Shown here piece after piece: positions 57,973-64,000 of a stretch of 64,000 nt of DNA. The DNA lies in NCBI GenBank assembly GCA_010672585.1, contig JAAHGF010000002.1, positions 124,001 through 188,000 on the forward strand, in the 5' to 3' direction. The notes below the pieces were generated by a model. The model was not told where the DNA came from. It made no database searches and saw only the letters and a list, made by a program, of their open reading frames with translations. The DNA comes from Okeania sp. SIO1I7. GTDB lineage: Bacteria > Cyanobacteriota > Cyanobacteriia > Cyanobacteriales > Microcoleaceae. Made by a program: the position numbers and the translations under genes. Within the stretch, counting starts at the first letter, position 1. The number at the start of each line of letters is the position of its first letter.

Positions 57973-58170
57973 ATGAGCAGTTTAAACTTGAAAGCACAAA
58001 ATTTACATCCACAAGAATTTTTGGTAAGTCGCGGGAGGACATTCCGAGACTCGTGCGGGGACGTGGAGGCCAGCTTAATCCACCCCCATCCCCTCCCGGG
58101 AGGGAAGCAAGAGGGGTGGGTGCAGCAACCTATGAGACGTCAACCCACCGAGGAAGCTCACGCTAGGTAG
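57973..58170 (+). pseudogene. TnpB tail remnant with in-frame GC-rich insertion
   Basis: The frame LVSRGRTFRDSCGDVEAS ... PMRRQPTEEAHAR, stop, looks like the extreme C-terminus of a TnpB protein, split in frame by a CCCCTCCCGGGAGGG-type hairpin segment. After the stop, GGAATCCCTGTGCC and GGTCGGGGAG resemble an IS right end (to about 58200). A family A fragment precedes it (57812-57860). The rest of 57771-58521 has no gene. Confidence 0.4.
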
Positions 58171-58521
58171 GAATCCCTGTGCCTTTAGGTCGGGGAGAAC
58201 GTTAATGGTTTCTACTAACCATTCTGAAACACTATTTATCTTTATGTCGGTTGAATACCCCACCGTCAACGGGGGTGCTGAAAATTGTTTGGGGTTATAT
58301 AGAGACAGAGTGGCGTGTCGAAGACTACCCATAAGCAATTTTTCCTTTTGCCTTCTGCCTTCAGCATAGCTGCCTTCTTCAATCTGAACTTCCTTGTTTC
58401 AAATTTTGCTATTTTTTGACTTATTTGAAATTTATGATTGATTCTATCTACTACATTTTTTTGCTCAATAATTTTGCTGACTTCATAATCACAGTTAATC
58501 AGTCTAAAATTTCTAAAAAAA

Positions 58522-59559
58522 TTACTGATTGCTGACTATTGATTTATTATTTTCTAGTACATAGTTAGAATTAATTCGTTCAATTACTCGATTTTCTACT
58601 GCCTCTCTTGCTGAACGAATAGCATTAGATATAGTGAGAGCCTTAGAAGAACCATGACTAATAATACAAATCCCGCCTACTCCTAATAGTAATCCACCTC
58701 CATGTTCTACATGGTCTATTCTTTGTTTCATTCGTTTTAAATTAGGTCGTAATATTGCAGTACCTATTTTCCCACTCAGTCCTGGCGTTAATTCTTCTCT
58801 CATCATTTGCAATACAGCATCACCCACTGCCTCAGCAAATTTTAATAACACATTTCCGGCAAACCCATCACAGACTATCACATCAAAACTGCCAGATAAA
58901 ACATCCCGACCTTCTGCATTACCGATAAACTTAATTTGATTATTTTCTTGCAGTATTTGATGAGTCCTTACTGCTAAATCATTTCCTTTTGATGGTTCTT
59001 CCCCAATATTCAGTAGACCCACTTTTGGTTCAGTAGTCCCCAGGACATATTCACTATAAATTGTCCCCATAACTGCAAACTGTTCTAAAAATTTAGGACG
59101 GCAGTCTACATTCGCCCCAACATCAAGAATCAGCACTGGTTTTTTAGGAACCATAGTTGGCAAAACTGCCCCAATTGCAGGGCGATCAATTCCTGATAGT
59201 CGTCCCAAACGTAGTAACGCGGAGGCCATGGCTGCTCCTGAATGACCTGCAGACACCACAGCATCAGCCTCTTTTTGCTTAACTAAGTTCATCGCCACAT
59301 TAATTGATGCTTTGGACTTACGTCTAATGGCAGTCAAAGGTTCTTCGTGCATTTCCACAATTTCCTCTGCGGGGACTATTTCTGGCAAAGGTTGATTTGA
59401 CTTGTGATTAATACAGGCTTTGATTTGTTGAGGGTTCCCAACTAACAATACTTTTACACCATGAGTTTCTTGTGCTTGTATTGCTCCCTCAACAATTTCT
59501 GATGGGGCGTAGTCCCCACCCATAGCGTCGATTGCGATTCGTGTAGGTTTTATTACCAT
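58522..59559 (-). CDS. plsX: Acyl-ACP:phosphate acyltransferase
   Basis: 345 residues. Converts acyl-ACP to acyl-phosphate for glycerol-3-phosphate acylation. N-terminal RIAIDAMGGDYAP is the family hallmark. Others are EIVEMHEEPLTAIRRKSKAS, VVSAGHSGAAMASAL, LDVGANVDCRP and VEHGGGLLLGVGGICIISHGS. Full length with a short polar tail. First gene of the plsX-fabH-fabD set read leftward. Confidence 0.96.
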   Translation of the reverse strand: MVIKPTRIAIDAMGGDYAPSEIVEGAIQAQETHGVKVLLVGNPQQIKACINHKSNQPLPEIVPAEEIVEMHEEPLTAIRRKSKASINVAMNLVKQKEADAVVSAGHSGAAMASALLRLGRLSGIDRPAIGAVLPTMVPKKPVLILDVGANVDCRPKFLEQFAVMGTIYSEYVLGTTEPKVGLLNIGEEPSKGNDLAVRTHQILQENNQIKFIGNAEGRDVLSGSFDVIVCDGFAGNVLLKFAEAVGDAVLQMMREELTPGLSGKIGTAILRPNLKRMKQRIDHVEHGGGLLLGVGGICIISHGSSKALTISNAIRSAREAVENRVIERINSNYVLENNKSIVSNQ

Positions 59560-59888
59560 TGACCCAAGTTAGAGAAACCTTCAAGATTTTATCAGTTAAT
59601 TGATATTTATTTACTTTTAATAGCTATCAGCTATTAGCTAGCCTCCTACGGAGGAACTACGTTAACAGCTATCAGCCGAAAAATTTGTGCATATAATTAG
59701 GCATCTGTTTGCGGAGCATTCCGTCAGGAAAAGCTTTTTAAATGAGTGACTTTTGAAAAATTACTCTCTCGGACATTAATTCAATTTATAACAGCAAAAA
59801 AATATTTTCTATAAACACACAAAAGATACAGCTTTCCGAGTCCATTGACAGAAGTCTTGATTACTGAGAAATTTTGACTTAATAATTA
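59560..59888. other. Intergenic, short hairpins only
   Basis: No gene. AGCTATC-type repeats and CCTCCTACGGAGG (59642-59654), a perfect 5-bp hairpin with a 3-base loop. Nothing else recognised. Confidence 0.5.
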
Positions 59889-60494
59889 TCAATTTATTTG
59901 ATTAGCTGCCTCTTGCAATTTTTCGACTATTTTTTTATTCTTTTGGCTACGGCTACCATATAACCTAGCACTAAAAACTTTGATTATTTCTAAGATATCT
60001 GTACCCAAATCTTCTTCTTCTGTGGATTCAGACAAGTGATTGATAATCACAATTTCTGTGCCAAAAATCTCACAAATTGTAAATATTAGTTCCGAACCAA
60101 ATCTTACTAAACGGTCTTTATTTGTTAAGACTAAACGCTCTACTTTTTCTGAGCAGATCATTTTGATTAATCTTACTAACCCCCGTTTTCTATAATTGAT
60201 TCCGGAACCTAAATCTCGGATAATTTCTACTAGCCAACCCTGATTATTACAGTAGGCTTCTAGTACCATAATTTGTCTATCTAAATCAGCTGTTCGCTCA
60301 GAATTAGAAATACAAGCATAACCAATAGTTTTACGTTCTCCAGCTCTTAGTCCCAGAAGAGTGGTAACGTCATATCGGCGATGTCCATTTTTAGTTCTTT
60401 CTGATTGAATTTTGCCTTCACGTTCCCATCTTCTTAGAGTACTTTCTGCTACTCCAAGTAGTTCTGCGGCTTTCCCTATAGAAATTTTGCTCAT
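59889..60494 (-). CDS. IS607-type serine recombinase without TnpB
   Basis: 201 residues. The N-terminal MerR-like helix-turn-helix is ISIGKAAELLGVAESTLRRW ... GHRRYDV (1-45). The serine-resolvase catalytic domain starts IGYACISNSERTADLDRQI with Ser63, and includes LVLTNKDRLVRFGSELI. The usual Arg in 'YARVS' is Cys here, so activity is uncertain. The last 20 residues are basic. In IS607 elements this TnpA is followed by tnpB; none is here. It lies directly beside the 137-bp tandem array. Confidence 0.88.
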   Translation of the reverse strand: MSKISIGKAAELLGVAESTLRRWEREGKIQSERTKNGHRRYDVTTLLGLRAGERKTIGYACISNSERTADLDRQIMVLEAYCNNQGWLVEIIRDLGSGINYRKRGLVRLIKMICSEKVERLVLTNKDRLVRFGSELIFTICEIFGTEIVIINHLSESTEEEDLGTDILEIIKVFSARLYGSRSQKNKKIVEKLQEAANQIN

Positions 60495-60574
60495 TTTCAG
60501 AACTTAGCATATTCAATAAACAAGTTTAGCAAATAATTCAGTAAAATTTTGTAAATCTTTAATCCTTCTTTTTT

Positions 60575-62120
60575 CAGTAATTAAAGTAAAAAATAATACT
60601 TTTTCCTCAATCGGAAACTCCAAATTAATCATTGCCAGGTGTTTGATGTCTTACTGTTGCGTATGACAAAACAGTAATGAATAAATTTTCGGTTTTTGAT
60701 TCAATAATTAGTCAAGCTCCTCAGCAATCAATTTTCTGTTTCATCAGTAGGAGTATTCAAATTAATCATTGCCAGGTGTTTGATGTCTTACTGTTGCGTA
60801 TGACAAAACAGTAATGAATAAATTTTCTATTTTTGATTCAATAATTAGTCAAGCTCCTCAGCAATCAATTTTCTGTTTCATCAGTAGGAGTATTCAAATT
60901 AATCATTGCCAGGTGTTTGATGTCTTACTATTGCGTATGACAAAACAGTAATGAATAAATTTTCGGTTTTTGATTCAATAATTACACCACTTCCAGAGCA
61001 ATCAACTTTCTGCTGACTCAATCGGAAACTCCAAATTAATCATTGCCAGGTGTTTGATGTCTTACTATTGCGTATGACAAAACAGTAATGAATAAATTTT
61101 CTATTTTTAATTCAATAATTAGTCAAGCTCCTCAGCAATCAATTTTCTGTTTCATCAGTAGGAGTATTCAAATTAATCATTGCCAGGTGTTTGATGTCTT
61201 ACTATTGCGTATGACAAAACAGTAATGAATAAATTTTCGGTTTTTGATTCAATAATTACACCACTTCCAGAGCAATCAACTTTCTGCTGACTCAATCGGA
61301 AACTCCAAATTAATCATTGCCAGGTGTTTGAGACCTTACTATTGCGTATGACAAAACAGTAATGAATAAATTTTCTATTTTTAATTCAATAATTAAGTTC
61401 GGCTCCTCAGCAATGAATTTTCTGTTTCCTCAGTAGGAGTCTTCAAATTAATCATTGGCAGGTGTTTGATGTCTTACTATTGCGTATGTCAAAACAGTAA
61501 TGAATAAATTTTCTATTTTTAATTCAATAATTAAGTTCGGCTCCTCAGCAATAAATTTTCTGTTTCCTTAGTAGGAGTCTTCAAATTAATCATTGCCAGG
61601 TGTTTGATGTCTTACTATTGCGTATGTCAGAACAGTAATGAATAAATTTTCTATTTTTGATTCAATAATTAGTCAAGCTCCTCAGCAATAAATTTTCTGT
61701 TTCATCAGTAGGAGTATTCAAATTAATCATTGCCAGGTGTTTGATGTCTTACTATTGCGTATGTCAGAACAGTAATGAATAAATTTTCTATTTTTGATTC
61801 AATAATTAGCCAAGCTCCCGAACAATAAATTTTCTGCCTCCTCAGTAGAGGTCTTCAAATTCATAATTGCCAGGTGTTTGAGACCTTACTATTGCGTATG
61901 TCAGAACAGTAATGAATAAATTTTCTATTTTTGATTCAATAATTAGCCAAGCTCCCGAACAATAAATTTTCTGCCTCCTCAGTAGAGGTCTTCAAATTCA
62001 TAATTGCCAGGTGTTTGAGACCTTACTATTGCGTATGTCAGAACAGTAATGAATAAATTTTCTATTTTTGATTCAATAATTAGCCAAGCTCCAGAGCAAT
62101 AAATTTTCTGTTTCCTATCC
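60575..62120 (+). repeat. Eleven-copy tandem array, 137-bp period
   Basis: The motif GCCAGGTGTTTGA recurs at 60634, 60771, 60908, 61044, 61182, 61319, 61457 (GGCAGG variant), 61594, 61732, 61869 and 62006, a spacing of 136-138 bp throughout. Each unit reads AAATTAATCATTGCCAGGTG, TTACTATTGCGTATG, ACAGTAATGAATAAATTTTC, TTCAATAATTA, TTTTCTG and a GGAGT-type link. Units 1-2 carry a perfect TTACTGTT/AACAGTAA hairpin, while later units have one mismatch. Linkers alternate in a way that shows duplication of two-unit blocks. No open frame. Confidence 0.95.
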
Positions 62121-62346
62121 CCTAAAAACATAATCTTTGTATGATGAAGTGCGGAATGTGGGATATATAGGAATGTGCGCTGGCATATTTACAAATTACA
62201 AGAACTGTCCAATAGCTAAAAGTCTTATACTATAGGTCTTTTATTCCTCCTGTTGCCTGTTGCCTGTTGCCTGTTGCCTGCGCACAGCGCTATATATGAT
62301 TGAAGTCCACTATGATAGAAAAACTTGAAAAAAATTGAATTGATTT

Positions 62347-63654
62347 ATGTGGGATTTGTTCAGCTATGGAATTATATCTCTATGGCTAGAAATGGCAGGT
62401 ATACAAACTATTGGGCAAAATACTCTAACGATAATGAAATGGCAAGCAGGTCTACCTCAATTAATTTCACCTGAAAATTCCGATCAAATATTAACTATAG
62501 AAGTAGATGAATATTTGAGAGGTTTGGCAGCCAAGAGATTACTAACTTCCGATGCTCAGGGTATATGGATACAGTCAGAATTCAAACTTTTGCATAGCCA
62601 CGAAGGTACAGTTCCCATTCCTGGTGCTTCCTTAACAAAAATCGCCACATCCTTAGCCGCCCTAGAAACTTGGGGACCTCAACATCAATTTGAAACCTCC
62701 ATCAGCACCACAGGACCAATTACAAATGGAATATTGCGAGGAGATTTAGTAATTAATGGCGGTAATAACCCATTTTTTGTCTGGGAAGAAGCGATCGCCC
62801 TGGGGAACACCATCCAAAAATTGGGAATTAATCAAGTCACAGGTAATTTGATTGTAGTGGGTGATTTCTGGATGAACTATCGGACTAACCCCATAGTTGC
62901 AGGCCAATTATTGCGAGAAGGTATTAATTCAGCCACTTGGTCTAATAATGTGAGAAATATCTACAACCAAATGCCACCAGGAACACCTCTGCCAAAAGTG
63001 GCGATCGCTGGTTCTGTAATATCCCAAAAATCTGTATCTACAGAAATTCCAATCATTCGACACAAGTCTTTGCCACTTATCTATATTCTCAAAACTATGA
63101 ATGTGGAAAGTAACAATAAGTTGGCTGAAATAATAGCTAGTAATTTGGGTGGAGTAAAAGTTGTTCAACAAAAAGCTGCCTGGACTGCGGGAGTGCCTCA
63201 AGCAGAAATTCAGTTAATTAATGGTTCTGGGTTGGGAGTGGAAAATAAAATTTCTCCAAGAGCAGTAAGTGCAATGTTAATTGCTATTCAACGGTATCTT
63301 CAAACTTCTGAGTGGGTTATTGCTGACTTGTTTCCGGTATCTGGTTATGACCGGGGAACTTTAGTAGACCAGTCTCGGAATATTCCCCAGGGTTCGGCGG
63401 TGAAAACTGGTACTCTCAATGATGTGATTGCTTTGGCTGGAGTTATTCCTACCCGCGAACAGGGTTTGGTTTGGTTTACGATGATTAACCGCAGTCCTTA
63501 CTGGGAAGCAACACGGGTGGAGCAGGATAAATTTTTACAGCAATTGGTAAGTCTTTGGGGAGTTACTGAAGTACCTGCTGTGATTACTCCTCAGATTAAT
63601 GGTAATAGGTTGGGTTTGGGAGCTAGCGATCGAAATCAGATTTTAGGAGAATAG
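62347..63654 (+). CDS. PBP4-type D-alanyl-D-alanine carboxypeptidase (S13)
   Basis: 435 residues. All three penicillin-binding motifs are present: SxxK in GASLTKIATSL (Ser95, Lys98), SxN in ESNNKLAE (Ser255, Asn257) and KTG in AVKTGTLND (Lys353-Gly355). Removes the terminal D-Ala or cleaves cross-links in the periplasm. The N-terminus is hydrophobic but lacks a clear cleavage site, so export is likely by an anchor. Long array of tandem repeats upstream; 'dacB' would be the usual name. Confidence 0.9.
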   Translation: MWDLFSYGIISLWLEMAGIQTIGQNTLTIMKWQAGLPQLISPENSDQILTIEVDEYLRGLAAKRLLTSDAQGIWIQSEFKLLHSHEGTVPIPGASLTKIATSLAALETWGPQHQFETSISTTGPITNGILRGDLVINGGNNPFFVWEEAIALGNTIQKLGINQVTGNLIVVGDFWMNYRTNPIVAGQLLREGINSATWSNNVRNIYNQMPPGTPLPKVAIAGSVISQKSVSTEIPIIRHKSLPLIYILKTMNVESNNKLAEIIASNLGGVKVVQQKAAWTAGVPQAEIQLINGSGLGVENKISPRAVSAMLIAIQRYLQTSEWVIADLFPVSGYDRGTLVDQSRNIPQGSAVKTGTLNDVIALAGVIPTREQGLVWFTMINRSPYWEATRVEQDKFLQQLVSLWGVTEVPAVITPQINGNRLGLGASDRNQILGE

Positions 63655-63873
63655 AATTAAGGCGTTGCTAGACAAGGATTTGGTCACGGATATACGGATG
63701 ATTCATCTGCATCTTGTGAAGCTCCAAAAAAAACGGCAAGGTATTTGCTCTTGCATCGCCCAAAAAATCGTGATAGAATGTAATTATTGGGTGGAACTCG
63801 CCCCTACGCATGACTTTTTATTCAACTAAAAATGGGGGTAAATACAGAAGGGGAAAACTTATCTAAAGTTCAT

Positions 63874-63920
63874 CAAACTTACTCATAGTTATAGCTATCA
63901 AACTAAAATGAGTAAGTTTG
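63874..63920. repeat. 13-bp inverted repeat, likely IS left end
   Basis: CAAACTTACTCAT (63874-63886) and ATGAGTAAGTTTG (63908-63920) match perfectly with a 21-base loop, about 45 bp before the tnpB start at 63965. IS200/IS605 left ends have such imperfect palindromes, but no TnpA is present. Confidence 0.55.
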
Positions 63921-63964
63921 TTTAGCTGTTTATCCATTGAGTCGTTATCAGTTACAATTAAGGT

Positions 63965-64000
63965 ATGAAGCTAGTTGAACGTCATGTTATTACCAAATCG
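63965..64000 (+). CDS. Start of a TnpB-family gene, cut by the window
   Basis: Only 12 codons are inside the window: MKLVERHVITKS. This is a typical beginning of TnpB (RNA-guided nuclease) proteins of the IS200/IS605 and IS607 groups, and it follows a palindrome as these elements do. The identification rests on these few residues and the context. Confidence 0.5.
   Translation, partial: MKLVERHVITKS

Noticed and set aside
60575-62120. CRISPR array
   Set aside because: Units are 137 bp and nearly identical throughout, with no short direct repeat alternating with unique spacers and no cas genes nearby.

Overview
The window comes from a filamentous, repeat-rich cyanobacterium. Evidence: a phycocyanobilin:ferredoxin oxidoreductase (PcyA), a cyanobacterial-type RNA polymerase omega subunit, cyanobacterial small families (DUF1818, DUF2288, MEKHLA), a giant Ser/Thr-kinase/AAA/GAF/histidine-kinase hybrid, and many HIP1 sites (GCGATCGC). 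Adding up the intact genes listed here gives only about 63% coding. Together with heptameric tandem repeats and many MITE-like elements, this resembles Trichodesmium, Okeania, Moorea or Lyngbya-type Oscillatoriales. That genus-level placement is inference.

Layout. 1-6.3 kb: the 5' part of sbcC, a 7-copy tandem array and a Ser/Thr kinase. 6.3-8.2 kb: non-coding DNA with a duplicated, apparently structured segment. 8.2-13 kb: pcyA, a membrane protein and dnaX. 13-23 kb: a small protein, a 3-copy 0.3-kb repeat, an ABC exporter, a lipoprotein gene followed by a repeat-broken gene, a VWA-domain membrane protein followed by an IS-broken paralogous tail, and a methylglyoxal-synthase-like/lipid-kinase fusion. 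23.4-31.3 kb: an apparent lipid or secondary-metabolite locus with an FAD enzyme, an ACP-alpha-oxoamine synthase fusion, a fatty-acyl-AMP ligase, an SDR and a MEKHLA protein. 31.6-34.4 kb: an AAA-ATPase/PD-(D/E)XK pair that looks like a defence module, then a decayed gene pair that may be toxin and immunity. 34.5-47.2 kb: an FAD monooxygenase with its partner, the 1785-residue hybrid kinase, a histone-deacetylase-like hydrolase, a PPP phosphatase, an L,D-transpeptidase, a KDPG aldolase and an SGNH hydrolase. 47.7-52.4 kb: rpoZ, a tnpB tail, two small cyanobacterial proteins, tRNA-Pro(GGG), a DUF218 protein, a DUF2288 protein and plsC. 53.2-59.6 kb: fabD, fabH and plsX, with a MITE-killed PstS-like gene between plsC and fabD. 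59.9-64 kb: an IS607-type serine recombinase, an 11-copy 137-bp tandem array, a PBP4-type carboxypeptidase, and the first codons of a tnpB at the right edge.

Working together: plsX, fabH, fabD and plsC lie in one orientation and feed fatty-acid and phospholipid synthesis. The 23-31 kb locus would activate a fatty acid, load it on a carrier protein, condense it with an amino acid and reduce the product. Elsewhere genes are mostly single units separated by repeats.

The strongest theme is repeat-driven remodelling. At least seven short dispersed families occur. Several have terminal inverted repeats and exact target duplications, and in three genes removing the insertion restores a continuous reading frame (VWA paralogue tail, toxin-like gene, PstS-like gene). 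The other observations worth most attention are the duplicated non-coding segment with compensatory base changes (6.8-7.9 kb), the 137-bp array, the ACP-oxoamine synthase/FAAL locus and the ATPase/nuclease pair.
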